From: Rhabdaerophilum sp. SD176
GTDB taxonomy: Bacteria; Pseudomonadota; Alphaproteobacteria; Rhizobiales; Beijerinckiaceae
Direction of reading: 5' to 3'
Assembly: GCF_030143245.1 (NCBI RefSeq)
Contig: NZ_JARJNS010000006.1
Location: 248,001 to 312,000 of the forward strand
DNA: 64,000 nt
The notes beneath the pieces were generated by a model. That model was not told the origin of the DNA, searched no databases, and saw only the letters and a list, made by a program, of their open reading frames with translations. This document shows, piece after piece, positions 49,164 through 58,340 of the stretch (positions within the stretch are counted from its first letter, which is position 1; every line of letters begins with the position of its first letter). The position numbers were made by a program, and so were the translations under genes.

Positions 49164-50669
49164 TCAGGCCGCGGCCTCCAGCATCACCAATGTCCAGTCA
49201 TCTTCCGGTGCAAGCGAAAGCGTCGCGCGGATCTCGGCTTCAAGCCGGTCGCCGGCCGCTTCCAGCGGCTGGTCACGCACGGCAAGCATTGCCTCGGCGA
49301 GCCATGCCGGCACTTCACGACCGACCTGTTCCGACCGGGCGTCCAGACCGTCCGTCGGCAGATATAGGCGTTGCCCCGGCGCGAGCCGCACTTGTGCGAC
49401 AGGGTATTCGACCTCCTCGAACAGGCCGAGGAAAGGCCCGTCCACCTCGACCATGGTGATGCCCTGGGCATCACCCATGAAGGGCCGAGGATGCCCGGCT
49501 GCCGACAGGGCAACGAGGCCATCCTCGTCGATATCCGCCACGACCAGCGAGAAGAAGGCCTCCGGGAGAAGCAGGTCTTTCGACATCGCCCGTGACAGGG
49601 CGGAGAGGAACATGTTGCAGGGAAGATGCGGCATGGCGCCATGGACGCCCGCCATCGCTGCGCGGAACCGCATCGCGGCGAGCTGCGCAGCCAAACCATG
49701 GCCCATGACATCGGCCAGAACAAGCCGGTGGCCGCCGGGCCGCCGGAACAGGCACAGGAAATCACCACGGCCGAACCCCGCCCGCGCATGCCGTGAAACG
49801 ACCCGCAGGGGACCGATCCGCTCGGGCAGGTCATCGTGGCCTTCCCGGTCAATGGCCGCGCTGAAGAATCGGAACATGCGCGCATTGTTCCGGGCGTTCC
49901 GAGTCAGCATTGCGGCCACGGCATTCCGGAGCGCATCGGAACTGACCGGCTTGCTCAGGACCTGTTCGACACCGGCATTGAAGACCATCCGCAGCCGGTC
50001 CGGATCGCGCTCGCCCGTCAGCACGAGGACAGGCACGGGCGGGCGATCCGCCTTCCATTCCAGTGCATCGATCAGGGCGCTGCCGTCGTGACCCTCGAGG
50101 TGGAGGTCGGTGACGATGCCATCGATCGACTGGCTGGCGGCAATGCCGATCGCAGCATCGAAGCCCGGTGCCTTGAGGATGTCGTACTGGCCCTTGAGCA
50201 TGGCGGCATAGGTTTCGAGCAGGATGGGGCTGTCCTCGACGATCAGGATGGTCGGCCTGTCCCCCGCGAGGCGCTTCGTTGCACGCAGGCGGTTCGGCAG
50301 GCCCGGCGTGTAGGACAACCCGTCGACCATGGACTGGATGATCGCGAGGCCACGGCCGCTTTCCGCGAAGAGATGGTCCTGCTTGACCAGCGAGCGGGCA
50401 CAGGCCCCATCGAAATCATCGAAGCCGCCACCATCATCCTCGATATCGATCGACAGCGAGGCCCCGTGAAGGCTGAGCCGGACGGTCACCGTCTCGGGCG
50501 CCGGATCCGCGTGCAGGATCGTGTTGGCACCGATCTCCGACAGGGTCAGGAGAATCGCCTGCCGGACCGGATCGGCCGGGCATAACGTGTCCAGCCGGGC
50601 CGAGAGGTCCTTGCGGAGCGCGCTGAGGGCCAGCAGATCAGGCGGGATGGAGGCCTCGAACAGGATCAT
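49164..50669 (-). CDS. HATPase-receiver-SpoIIE phosphatase protein, 501 aa
   Basis: Three modules in one chain. Residues 10-130 are an RsbW/SpoIIAB-like ATPase (TLSEIGANTILHAD with Asn49; EDDGGGFDD; AESGRGLAI). Residues 138-260 are a receiver domain (LIVEDSPILLE, phospho-Asp188 in IVTDLHLEGHDG, VLSKPVS). Residues 285-501 are a PP2C/SpoIIE phosphatase (GRGDFLCLFRRPGGHRLVLADVMGHGLAA, LPTDGLDARSEQ, DDWTLVML). It could both phosphorylate and dephosphorylate the STAS protein under control of receiver phosphorylation. The start ATG 50669 follows GAGG by five bases and lies 14 bp after the GT2 stop. Kinase and phosphatase in one chain with an input domain is unusual for RsbW/RsbU systems. Confidence 0.9.
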   Translation of the reverse strand: MILFEASIPPDLLALSALRKDLSARLDTLCPADPVRQAILLTLSEIGANTILHADPAPETVTVRLSLHGASLSIDIEDDGGGFDDFDGACARSLVKQDHLFAESGRGLAIIQSMVDGLSYTPGLPNRLRATKRLAGDRPTILIVEDSPILLETYAAMLKGQYDILKAPGFDAAIGIAASQSIDGIVTDLHLEGHDGSALIDALEWKADRPPVPVLVLTGERDPDRLRMVFNAGVEQVLSKPVSSDALRNAVAAMLTRNARNNARMFRFFSAAIDREGHDDLPERIGPLRVVSRHARAGFGRGDFLCLFRRPGGHRLVLADVMGHGLAAQLAAMRFRAAMAGVHGAMPHLPCNMFLSALSRAMSKDLLLPEAFFSLVVADIDEDGLVALSAAGHPRPFMGDAQGITMVEVDGPFLGLFEEVEYPVAQVRLAPGQRLYLPTDGLDARSEQVGREVPAWLAEAMLAVRDQPLEAAGDRLEAEIRATLSLAPEDDWTLVMLEAAA

Positions 50670-50683
50670 TGTTGCCTCGACCG

Positions 50684-51634
50684 TCAGATCCGCGCCGGGG
50701 ACGGCTGGAGACCGCGCACCAGATCGGCAGCGGCAGCGCGCAATCCCGGACGGGAAGGTGTGGCACAGCAGGCCCGCAATTCGGCCATGGCAGCCGAGAG
50801 ATGCCGCTCTTCCTTCCGCGCGATCTCGGCCCGGGCTCGGGCGAGGCGCGCATCGACCTTGCGCAGGGCTTGGCGGATCGCCTTGTCCTGGCGGCCGCGA
50901 TAACGCCCGGCAATCGCCTCGATGGCGCCAAGCCGGTCCTGCAGGCGCGAGGTCAGGCTCCCCGGGCGCATAAGGTAATGGGTCATGATCATCGTGCTTG
51001 CCGCGACAGGGGCCATGGCAGCGAGGCGCAGCCAGAGATCCCAGTCTTCGGCCGAGGCGAGATCCGTTGCGAAGCCGTTCGCATTCTGCAACAGCGATTT
51101 GCGAACCGCGACAGTCGATGTCCCGACAAGGTTGTGCCCGAGCAGCATCGCCTCGGCCTCCTCGAGGGCGAAGAAATGCGTCGGCGGCTGGTTGCGGAAG
51201 CCCGGGCGCCAATAGTCGAAGCAGGTGCCGCGATCCTCGCCCGAGGGGCCGATATGGCGGTAATCGGTGAAGCTCATCCCGATTTCCGGGTTCCTTTCCA
51301 GATGCTCCATCTGCACGCGCAGTTTGCCGCGCAGCCAGACATCATCGGAATCGAGGAAGGCGATAATCGGGGCTGAAGCCTCTGAAATACCGAGGTTTCT
51401 GGCGCCCGCAGGCCCGAGGGATTCTGTATGCAGCACGCGAAGCTGCGGCAGTTCCCGGGCCATGGCCGACAGCCATTCGCGGGAGCCGTCGGTCGAGCCG
51501 TCATCGATGACGAGGATCTCGACGGCATCCAGCTGCTGGAGCCCGATCGAATGGATCGCGGCCGGAAGCGTATCGAGATTGTTGCGGTTCGGAATGATGA
51601 CGCTGACGCGCGCATCGAAAAGGGGGCGGGACAT
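50684..51634 (-). CDS. GT2-family glycosyltransferase, 316 aa
   Basis: GT-A fold domain at residues about 8-220: VSVIIPNRNNLDTLPAAIHSIGLQQ, ILVIDDGSTDGS, GPAGARNLGISEASAPIIAFLDSDDVW with the metal-binding DSDD, and SAEDWDLWLRLA as the acceptor/base motif. The C-terminal 90 residues are Arg/Ala-rich helices. GGAG six bases before ATG 51634 sets the start. It is transcribed with the phosphatase gene. It is divergent from the GT4 gene at 51722; the 87-bp gap has a strong sigma-54 site on the plus strand and a weaker one on the minus strand. Confidence 0.9.
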   Translation of the reverse strand: MSRPLFDARVSVIIPNRNNLDTLPAAIHSIGLQQLDAVEILVIDDGSTDGSREWLSAMARELPQLRVLHTESLGPAGARNLGISEASAPIIAFLDSDDVWLRGKLRVQMEHLERNPEIGMSFTDYRHIGPSGEDRGTCFDYWRPGFRNQPPTHFFALEEAEAMLLGHNLVGTSTVAVRKSLLQNANGFATDLASAEDWDLWLRLAAMAPVAASTMIMTHYLMRPGSLTSRLQDRLGAIEAIAGRYRGRQDKAIRQALRKVDARLARARAEIARKEERHLSAAMAELRACCATPSRPGLRAAAADLVRGLQPSPARI

Positions 51635-51671
51635 CGCAAACTCCACTGCTTGGGGCGGGTCTCGGCCCGCA

Positions 51672-51687
51672 TGGCATCTCCCTTGCT
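51672..51687 (+). promoter_or_regulatory. Sigma-54 promoter before the GT4-flippase-polymerase operon
   Basis: TGGCATCTCCCTTGCT keeps the -24 TGGCA and -12 TTGCT boxes with exact GG-N10-GC spacing, 35 bp before ATG 51722. Confidence 0.8.
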
Positions 51688-51699
51688 GATTTCGTGCCG
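51684..51699 (-). promoter_or_regulatory. Weak sigma-54-like site before the GT2-phosphatase unit
   Basis: Minus strand CGGCACGAAATCAGCA has the GG-N10-GC spacing and GGCACG, but the TT of the -12 box is CA. It overlaps the plus-strand site by four bases, so the two promoters would exclude each other. Confidence 0.3.
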
Positions 51700-51721
51700 C
51701 AACCGAATGTCCGGAGTTCCC

Positions 51722-52894
51722 ATGAAGCGCCTCGCCTATGTCCTCGCCGAGTTTCCTGTCCTGTCGGAAACCTTTGTCGGAAACGAGATCCGCGCCATGC
51801 AGCGGCAGGGGCATTCCGTGCTCCCGCTGATCATGCGCCGCGGCGCAGGCATGGCCCAGCCGGAGGATGTCGGCCTCGCCGACCGGGCGACCTGCCTGAA
51901 AGACCTGCCGCGGGGAAACCGGGCTGTTTTCCCGCCCGCGCCACGGGCTCTTGCGCGCGGATTGCAGTTTGCCTTCCGGCAGAAGCGTCTGCCACGCGCC
52001 TCGCTCGTCTATCAGGGATGGCGGATCGCGCATTGGCTGCGCCGCGAGCGGATCGACCATGTCCATGCCCATTTTGCCGGAGGCGGCGCGGCCCATGCCA
52101 TCCTTGGCGCGCGGCTGGCCGGGGTGAGCGTGTCCTTCGTCTGTCATGGCCATGACGTCTATGCGGAAGCCGAGGACCTGCCCGAGAAGCTCGCCGCTGC
52201 CGACCGGGTCATCGCCGTTTGCGGCGATCTCGCGGAGGATCTCCGGAAGGCCGAGCCGGCCTGCAACCTGCGGATCGTGCCCTGCGGCATCGATCCGGAG
52301 CGCTATGCCTGGCGGCCGAAGGCGAAATCCAACGGGCGGCTGCTCTTTGTCGGCCGGCTGGTGCCACAGAAGGGGCTCGACGATCTCTTCGCTGCCCTTG
52401 CCATGCTTCCTCCCGAAAGGCGGCCCGGGCTGGACCTTGTCGGCGACGGTCCCTTGCGGCAGCACCTCGAGGCCGAGGCAGGCCAACTCGGCAGCGGCCC
52501 GGATGCGATCCGCTTCCTCGGCGCGCAGACGGCCAGCTGGTATGCCGGAAACGGACCGGATTATCTCGCGCTTGTCGCGCCGTTCAAGACGGCACCCGAT
52601 GGCGCGCGCGATACCGGGCCGCTCGTGGTCAAGGAGGCGATGGCCTTGGGCCTGCCGGTCATTTCCACCGCCTATATGGGTGTGAAGGAAATGATCCTGC
52701 CGGAGATGGGGACGCTCGTCCCCCCCGGCGATGTCAGCGCCCTTGCCGAGGCCATCCTCCGGATCGCGCAGCAAGGGGAAACGGCCCGGATGGCCCAGCT
52801 CCAGTTGGCTCGGCAGCATGTGGTGCGGGCCTTCTCGCTGGACCAATGCGCCGCCCGGCTCTCGGCCACCTTCGAGACACTGGACCTGCCATGA
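51722..52894 (+). CDS. GT4-family glycosyltransferase, WcaL/colanic-type, 390 aa
   Basis: Opens KRLAYVLAEFPVLSETFVGNEIRAMQRQGHSVLPL, the signature of glycosyltransferases acting late in colanic-acid-type repeat assembly. VHAHFAGGGAAHAILGARLAGVSVSFVCHGHDVY follows, then the donor domain with LLFVGRLVPQKGLDDLFAAL, APFKTAPDGARDTGPLVVKEAMALGLPVISTAYMGVKEM (acidic donor motif) and VPPGDVSALAEAI. ATG 51722 has CGGAG six to seven bases upstream. It starts the operon GT4-flippase-polymerase and overlaps the flippase by four bases. Confidence 0.92.
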   Translation: MKRLAYVLAEFPVLSETFVGNEIRAMQRQGHSVLPLIMRRGAGMAQPEDVGLADRATCLKDLPRGNRAVFPPAPRALARGLQFAFRQKRLPRASLVYQGWRIAHWLRRERIDHVHAHFAGGGAAHAILGARLAGVSVSFVCHGHDVYAEAEDLPEKLAAADRVIAVCGDLAEDLRKAEPACNLRIVPCGIDPERYAWRPKAKSNGRLLFVGRLVPQKGLDDLFAALAMLPPERRPGLDLVGDGPLRQHLEAEAGQLGSGPDAIRFLGAQTASWYAGNGPDYLALVAPFKTAPDGARDTGPLVVKEAMALGLPVISTAYMGVKEMILPEMGTLVPPGDVSALAEAILRIAQQGETARMAQLQLARQHVVRAFSLDQCAARLSATFETLDLP

Positions 52895-54291
52895 CATCCC
52901 CGATCTCCGCCGTCCTGCTCTATGCCGTCAGCGTTGCCTTCGGCAAAGGCCTGGTGCTGTTCACGCTGCCCTTCCTGACGCGGACCCTCCCGCCGGAGGA
53001 TTTCATCCGCCTCGACATGGCGGCTGCCCTGATCGAACCGATCGGGCTGATCGGCTGCCTGGCCATTGCCGACACCCTGTTCCGTTTCGCGGCAGGCAGT
53101 GCCGAGGAACGGGCGCGGCTGGCCCGCATGCTGGCTGGCCTTGCCGCCGCGCTCGGCCTGCCGCTGGCCCTCTTCTGCCAGATCGTGATCGTGCCAATCG
53201 TGGCGCCATGGCCGAACATGCCGGGCGAGACCGCCCTGCGGCTCGCCCTGCTTTCGGCCTGTCTCGGCGCTTTCATCGAACTGCCCCTCGCCTATTGGCG
53301 GCTGATGGGGCAGCCGATGCGCTTCACCGCCTTCGTGGTCGGACGGTCGCTGGCGCAGGCCGCGTTGCTGATCGGCGGGCTGCATGCCGGGTTCGGCGTC
53401 GATGGCGTATTGATCGGCAATGCCGTGATTGACGGCCTCGTCATCTTGCTGCTCTGGCGGCTGATGCCCGGCCGGGGCCTGCCCCGGTTCGAGATCGCCC
53501 TCCTGCCGGCGCAGCTGCGCTATGCCGGACCTGTGATCGGCGGCGGGCTCGCCATGTTCGCGCTGGGCTCGCTGGACCGCTGGTTCCTGGCCGGTGCGGT
53601 CCAGCCGGCTGCCCTCGCGCATTACGCCCTCGCGACCAAGCTTGCGATGGCGCTGGCGCTTGCGATCCAGCCCTTCGGATTGTGGTGGTATCCGCGCCGT
53701 TTCGCCATACTGGCCGGCCCGGAAGGCCCTGCCGAAACCGCCCGGTTCTGGCTGGTCGGGCTCGCGCTGCTCTGCCTCGGCGCGCTCGCCGTCACCGGGG
53801 CAGCCCGCCTTTTCGTGCTGGGGCTGTTCCCTCCGGCCTATCACGGCGCAATGGTCTTCCTGCCATGGCTCATCCTGCTGATCCTGCTCAATGAGCTCGC
53901 TTCGCTCTCGAACGGTCCCGCCTATGCGCGGGCGGCGGGCTGGCGGGTGCTCGCGGTGAACATGGCCGCAGCTCTGGTTGCCACCCTGCTCTATGCGGTG
54001 CTGATCCCGCGATTGGGGCTGGCCGGAGCGATCCTCGCCACAGCGGCGGGGCAGAGCTGCCGGCTCGTCCTGTTCTGGTCGGATCGCGGAACGGCCGGCT
54101 GCATCCCCTACCCTTTGCCACTTGGCCTGGCGATGATCGCCGCCACTTTGGTTTCGATGGTGATGCTGGCCGATGGCGCAAACCATGACTGGGCGTGGCC
54201 GCTGGTGACCCTGGCCCTCCTTGGCCTCGTTCTCGCCCGCGCGGTGCTGCCGATGCGGGGAAGCCCGTTGCTCCCGGCGGGGCGAGGCTAG
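52891..54291 (+). CDS. Wzx-type polysaccharide flippase, 466 aa
   Basis: A polytopic protein with about 12-14 hydrophobic helices, starting SAVLLYAVSVAFGKGLVLFTLPFLTRTLPPEDF, the conserved N-terminus of the polysaccharide transporter (MOP/Wzx) family. MFALGSLDRWFLAGAVQPAALAHYALATKLAMALALAIQPF matches the second-half Wzx motif. It should flip the lipid-linked repeat unit to the periplasm for polymerisation by the next gene product. ATG 52891 overlaps the glycosyltransferase stop (ATGA). A 547-codon frame on the other strand is an antisense shadow. Confidence 0.88.
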   Translation: MTSPISAVLLYAVSVAFGKGLVLFTLPFLTRTLPPEDFIRLDMAAALIEPIGLIGCLAIADTLFRFAAGSAEERARLARMLAGLAAALGLPLALFCQIVIVPIVAPWPNMPGETALRLALLSACLGAFIELPLAYWRLMGQPMRFTAFVVGRSLAQAALLIGGLHAGFGVDGVLIGNAVIDGLVILLLWRLMPGRGLPRFEIALLPAQLRYAGPVIGGGLAMFALGSLDRWFLAGAVQPAALAHYALATKLAMALALAIQPFGLWWYPRRFAILAGPEGPAETARFWLVGLALLCLGALAVTGAARLFVLGLFPPAYHGAMVFLPWLILLILLNELASLSNGPAYARAAGWRVLAVNMAAALVATLLYAVLIPRLGLAGAILATAAGQSCRLVLFWSDRGTAGCIPYPLPLGLAMIAATLVSMVMLADGANHDWAWPLVTLALLGLVLARAVLPMRGSPLLPAGRG

Positions 54292-54292
54292 G

Positions 54293-55729
54293 ATGCGTCC
54301 GGTCTCACATCGCATTCCCGTCGAGGGACGTCAGGACAGTTCGGCCTTCGCCCTGGCCATCTGCCTGCTGGTCTTCGTCATCGGCACGGCGAGCGGCTTC
54401 CCGCTCGGCGTGGCCCTTGTGGCGACGGCCATCGGGCTGGCGCCCTTCGCCATCCGCTTCTGCATGGGCCATCCATTCCTGCTCTGCCTCGGCTTCGTCG
54501 CCTTCTCCTTCTTCAGGCTGCACGAGGTGTTTCCAGTATTGCTGCCGCTGCGGATCCCGCAGTTGCTCGCCATCCCGACCCTCGGGGTCATCGCGTGGCA
54601 TGCCCTGGGCTCCAAGGCACTGAAGCCGTTCCTCTCGCGCGAACTGGTCTGGTTCGGCGCCTTTTTTCTGCTGGTCACGATCGGCGTACCCTTCGCCACC
54701 GACCGCCCGACGGCGATCGCCTACTGGACCGCGACCTATGTCAAGATCGGCATCATGACGCTCGCCATCGCCTGGCTTGTGCGCAAGCCGGGGGATTTCC
54801 TGCTTTTCATGCGGGTGATGGTGCTGGCGGGTGTGGCCGTAGCAGCGGTGGCCCTGCAGAACAAGGCGCAGGGGATCGGGCTTGTCGAAGGAACGCGCGT
54901 CACGATCGGGCGCGATATCGGCTCCGTCCTCGGCGATCCGAACGATCTCTCGCTGGTGCTGCTCTTTCCGCTCAGCTTTGCCGTCGGCATGACTGTTTCG
55001 CCAACCGGGCGCCTCGACCGGACTATCGGTCTCCTCGGGTCTGCGGCCATCATCGCCGCCATCATCGCCACGCAGAGCCGGGGCGGCCTGCTCGGCATGG
55101 TGGCGGTTTTCGGGACGGTGGGCTGGCGCCTGGTGAAGAACAAGATGTTGCTGGTCACGATCGGGCTGATCGGGCTGGCGATCCTGTTTGCGGCCGCCGG
55201 CATTTCCTCGCGTGCCTCTGGCGGCGCGCATGAAGAGGGGATCGACGAGAGTGCGATGGGCCGGATCTACGCCTGGGAAGCCGCGATCAAGATGGCCACG
55301 CAGCGGCCGCTGACCGGTGTCGGGCTCGACAATTTCGTTCCCAATTATTTCTTCTATTCGGACCATTGGGACGGCATGAACCATGCGGTGCACTCGACCT
55401 GGTTCGGCGTGCTCGGCGAAACCGGCCTGCCCGGCCTGATCGTCTTCGTGACCATGATCGCCGTCACGGCGCGCAGCCTGCTCCGCACCCTGCCCCGTAT
55501 CGCGCCGGGCCCGGAGACAGCTCCTGTACGGGCCGCAGGGTTGGGCCTGCTCTCGGGCGTTGCCGGGTTCTGCCTTTCCGGCACCTTCCTGACGCAGGGC
55601 TTTACCTGGCCGGTCTATGTGCTTGTCGCATTGAGCGCAGCCCTGTCGCGTTCTGCGAATCCGGTTCGGGATTTGCAAATCCGCATTCTCGCGACTCCGA
55701 TAAAAAATCATTCAAAATCTGATACTTAA
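54293..55729 (+). CDS. Wzy / O-antigen-ligase-type polymerase, 478 aa
   Basis: About 11-12 membrane helices with one large periplasmic loop. The Wzy_C motif region is SRGGLLGMVAVFGTVGWRLV, followed by GRIYAWEAAIKMATQRPLTGVGLDNFVPNYFFYS and NHAVHSTWFGVLGETGLPGLIVFV; H and R residues in the loop are the usual catalytic candidates. It would join repeat units into polymer or ligate them. It starts one base after the flippase stop (TAGG-ATG). The 3' end is AT-richer (AAAAAATCATTCAAAATC), unlike the rest of the gene. Confidence 0.88.
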   Translation: MRPVSHRIPVEGRQDSSAFALAICLLVFVIGTASGFPLGVALVATAIGLAPFAIRFCMGHPFLLCLGFVAFSFFRLHEVFPVLLPLRIPQLLAIPTLGVIAWHALGSKALKPFLSRELVWFGAFFLLVTIGVPFATDRPTAIAYWTATYVKIGIMTLAIAWLVRKPGDFLLFMRVMVLAGVAVAAVALQNKAQGIGLVEGTRVTIGRDIGSVLGDPNDLSLVLLFPLSFAVGMTVSPTGRLDRTIGLLGSAAIIAAIIATQSRGGLLGMVAVFGTVGWRLVKNKMLLVTIGLIGLAILFAAAGISSRASGGAHEEGIDESAMGRIYAWEAAIKMATQRPLTGVGLDNFVPNYFFYSDHWDGMNHAVHSTWFGVLGETGLPGLIVFVTMIAVTARSLLRTLPRIAPGPETAPVRAAGLGLLSGVAGFCLSGTFLTQGFTWPVYVLVALSAALSRSANPVRDLQIRILATPIKNHSKSDT

Positions 55730-55743
55730 TCAATCAAGCCGTC

Positions 55744-55759
55744 TGGCAAGCGCCATGCA
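55744..55759 (+). promoter_or_regulatory. Sigma-54-like promoter before glmS
   Basis: TGGCAAGCGCCATGCA keeps GG-N10-GC and TGGCA, with TTGCA changed to ATGCA and one -24 box mismatch. It lies 48 bp before ATG 55807, at the same distance as the STAS-operon site. Confidence 0.5.
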
Positions 55760-55806
55760 GGCTCTCCGGCAGGCCCCTCGGGGTGTCACAAATGCTGGAG
55801 AAAGCC

Positions 55807-57615
55807 ATGTGCGGGATTTTTGCTCGAATTGCCAATGAACCGGTGGCCCCGGCCCTGATCGAAGGGCTGAGGCGCCTTGAATATCGCGGATACGATTCAG
55901 CCGGCATTGCCACGATCGAGCAGGGCGGGATCGAGCGCCGTTGCGCTGTCGGCAAGGTCGATGCGCTGGAGGCCGTTGTCCGTTCGGGCCCGCCGGCCGG
56001 GACAGTCGGCATCGCCCATACCCGCTGGGCCACCCATGGCTCGCCGAGCGAGCGCAATGCCCATCCGCATATCGCGCCGGGCCTTGCAATCGCCCATAAC
56101 GGCATCATCGAGAACCACCGTGAGTTGCGTCATGCCCTCAGCGATCGCGGCGCGCGGTTCCGCTCCGAGACCGACAGCGAAGTCATCCCCTGGCTGATGC
56201 ACCAGCATATGGCTGGCGGGGCGAGCGCAAAGGATGCGATGCACCGGGTCGGCGAGGAATTGCACGGCGCCTTTGCGATCGCCGCAATTTCCGAAAACGA
56301 ACCGGATGTCCTGCGTGCCTACCGCCGCGGTTCGCCGCTGGCCGTCGGCTTCGGCAAGGGCGGCGGCGTGCTCGCTTCGGATCCGCAGGCCCTGGCAGGT
56401 TATGCCAGCGAGGCGATGATCCTCGAGGACGGGGACAGCGCCGAGATCACCCGTGACGGCGTCGCGCTGTTCAACCGGGCCGGTGAACGTGTCCAGCGCC
56501 AGACCCTGGCGGTCGACCCGTCGGTTTTCGCCTGCGACGACAATCCCTATGCGCATCACATGCTGCGCGAGATCCACGAACAGCCGGACGTGATCGCCCG
56601 CATTCTCGGCCAGTATCGGGTGCCGTCCGATGTGCTTGCGATGGTTCCGGTGGATTTCCGCCGGGTCTCGCGGATCACGCTCGTGGCATGCGGGACGTCC
56701 TATTATGCGGCGGCGCTGGCCCGCCGCTGGTTCCAGGAATTTGCCCGGGTGCCGGCCGAAGTCGCCATCGCATCGGAATTCCGTTACGAGGCCTTCGCGC
56801 CGCCACTGCCGGGCGAGCTGGCCATCGTCATTTCCCAGTCCGGCGAGACCGCCGACACGATCGGGGCGATGGAAGTGATGCGGGCCCGGGGCATCCCGGT
56901 GATCGCGCTGGTCAACCAGATCGGCAGCACAATCGCCCGCGAGGCGGATGGCACGATCCCGCTGCTTGCCGGCCCGGAAATCGGGGTTGCCTCGACCAAG
57001 GCCTTCTCGGCCCAGCTGACCGTGCTTGCCATGCTGGCCCTCGCGGCCGGCCAGCGGCGCAACCAGCCCGGGATCGGGCAGTTCCATGCCCGCCTTCAGA
57101 AGCTCGGCGACATGGTCACCGCCGCCCTTCACAACGAGCCGGCCGTGATCGCGGTGGCCGAGCGCATCCACAATGCGCACAGCATGATCTATGTCGGGCG
57201 CGGCTCGCTGTTCCCGGTTGCAATGGAAGGTGCGCTGAAACTCAAGGAAATCAGCTATATCCATGCCGAGGGTTTTGCAGCCGGCGAGCTGAAGCACGGG
57301 CCGATCGCGCTGGTCGATCCGCAGACGCCGATCGTCGCGCTGGTCGCCTCGGGCTCGCTCTTCGAGAAGAGCGCGTCCAATGTCCGCGAGATTGCCGCCC
57401 GGAATGGCCGGATCGTGCTTGTGGGTGACCGTGCATCCCTGCTCTCGCTGTCGGATGTCTCGACGCATTCATTGACCGTGCCGCAGGGTTGCGAGCTGCT
57501 GCAGCCGATCGTCTCGACCGTGCCGCTGCAACTCCTGGCCTATCATGTCGCCCGGTTGCGCGGCCTCGATGTCGACCGGCCTCGCAACCTCGCCAAGTCG
57601 GTGACCGTGGAATGA
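55807..57615 (+). CDS. glmS: Glutamine-fructose-6-phosphate aminotransferase, 602 aa
   Basis: The N-terminal Ntn glutaminase begins CGIFARIAN with Cys2 exposed after Met removal. It contains RLEYRGYDSAGIA, HTRWATHG and ETDSEVI. Two SIS domains follow, with the fructose-6-phosphate motifs CGTSYYAA, SQSGETADT, STKAFSAQL and the C-terminal DRPRNLAKSVTVE. It makes glucosamine-6-phosphate, the feeder of UDP-GlcNAc. The start is fixed by the required Cys2, with GGAG six bases upstream; eight extra in-frame codons upstream are not used. A copy inside a polysaccharide locus suggests dedicated hexosamine supply; whether a housekeeping glmS exists elsewhere is unseen. Confidence 0.96.
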   Translation: MCGIFARIANEPVAPALIEGLRRLEYRGYDSAGIATIEQGGIERRCAVGKVDALEAVVRSGPPAGTVGIAHTRWATHGSPSERNAHPHIAPGLAIAHNGIIENHRELRHALSDRGARFRSETDSEVIPWLMHQHMAGGASAKDAMHRVGEELHGAFAIAAISENEPDVLRAYRRGSPLAVGFGKGGGVLASDPQALAGYASEAMILEDGDSAEITRDGVALFNRAGERVQRQTLAVDPSVFACDDNPYAHHMLREIHEQPDVIARILGQYRVPSDVLAMVPVDFRRVSRITLVACGTSYYAAALARRWFQEFARVPAEVAIASEFRYEAFAPPLPGELAIVISQSGETADTIGAMEVMRARGIPVIALVNQIGSTIAREADGTIPLLAGPEIGVASTKAFSAQLTVLAMLALAAGQRRNQPGIGQFHARLQKLGDMVTAALHNEPAVIAVAERIHNAHSMIYVGRGSLFPVAMEGALKLKEISYIHAEGFAAGELKHGPIALVDPQTPIVALVASGSLFEKSASNVREIAARNGRIVLVGDRASLLSLSDVSTHSLTVPQGCELLQPIVSTVPLQLLAYHVARLRGLDVDRPRNLAKSVTVE

Positions 57616-58340
57616 CCGACGCCCTTTCGCTCCGCCAATGGGTGAAGGCGCGGCGGCATCCGGTCGCGCGGCTCCTCCATGCCGGCTTCCACACCCTGCG
57701 GGCCAGCCGCCTCCCGGTTGTTCCGGGCCTCCATGCCGCGCTCTACCGGGCGCGGCTGGGCGGGCTCGGCCTCTGGCAGGCCATGCGGCGCATGCTCTGG
57801 GATACGCCGCTCTTCCTCTCGCAGACGCGCAACCCTCCCTCCCGCCTCTATCTCTATGGCGGGATCCCGCTGATCCTGGGCCCTCTCCGGCTCACCATCG
57901 GGGAGGATTGCCGGATCTCGGGCCAGGTGACGCTGACGGCCCGCCCGTCCTCGCGCGAGCCGATGCTGGTCGTGGGAAAGAACTGCGATATCGGCTGGCA
58001 GACCACGATTGCCGTGGGCACAAGGGTCGTGCTGGGCGATAATGTCCGCATTGCCGGCCGGGCCTTTCTCGCCGGCTATCCCGGGCACCCGCTCGACGCG
58101 GAAGCCCGCGCCCTCGGCCTGCCCGACCAGGATTCGCAATGCGGTGACATCATCCTCGAGCCGGATGTGTGGCTTGCCACCGGCGTCACGGTGAATGCGG
58201 GCGTCCGTATCGGGCGCGGGACGGTGGTCGCCGCCGGTTCTGTCGTCACGAAAGACCTTCCCCCTCGTGTCCTTGCCGGCGGCGTGCCGGCACGGGTGAT
58301 CCGTTCCCTTGCAGATAAGGAGCCTGACCATGGCCCATGA
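57612..58340 (+). CDS. Left-handed beta-helix acyltransferase, 242 aa
   Basis: The C-terminal half (about 95-235) is a hexapeptide-repeat LbH domain with turns such as LTIGEDCRISGQVTLTARP, LVVGKNCDIGWQTTIAVGTRVVLGDNVRIAGRAFLAGYPG and DIILEPDVWLATGVTVNAGVRIGRGTVVAAGSVVTKDLPPRVLAGGVPARVI. This is the acetyl/acyltransferase ending. The N-terminal 90 residues are an unassigned helical region. It probably O-acetylates a sugar or polysaccharide. ATG 57612 overlaps the glmS stop (ATGA). The 3' end overlaps the next gene by 11 bases. Confidence 0.88.
   Translation: MTDALSLRQWVKARRHPVARLLHAGFHTLRASRLPVVPGLHAALYRARLGGLGLWQAMRRMLWDTPLFLSQTRNPPSRLYLYGGIPLILGPLRLTIGEDCRISGQVTLTARPSSREPMLVVGKNCDIGWQTTIAVGTRVVLGDNVRIAGRAFLAGYPGHPLDAEARALGLPDQDSQCGDIILEPDVWLATGVTVNAGVRIGRGTVVAAGSVVTKDLPPRVLAGGVPARVIRSLADKEPDHGP

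Noticed and set aside
52672-54315. A 547-codon minus-strand open frame opposite the flippase
   Set aside because: Composition is Gln/Arg/Pro-rich shadow coding typical of GC-rich DNA; the plus strand encodes a membrane protein with Wzx motifs.
55897-57468. A 523-codon minus-strand open frame opposite glmS
   Set aside because: Antisense of a highly conserved enzyme, with no recognisable domain.
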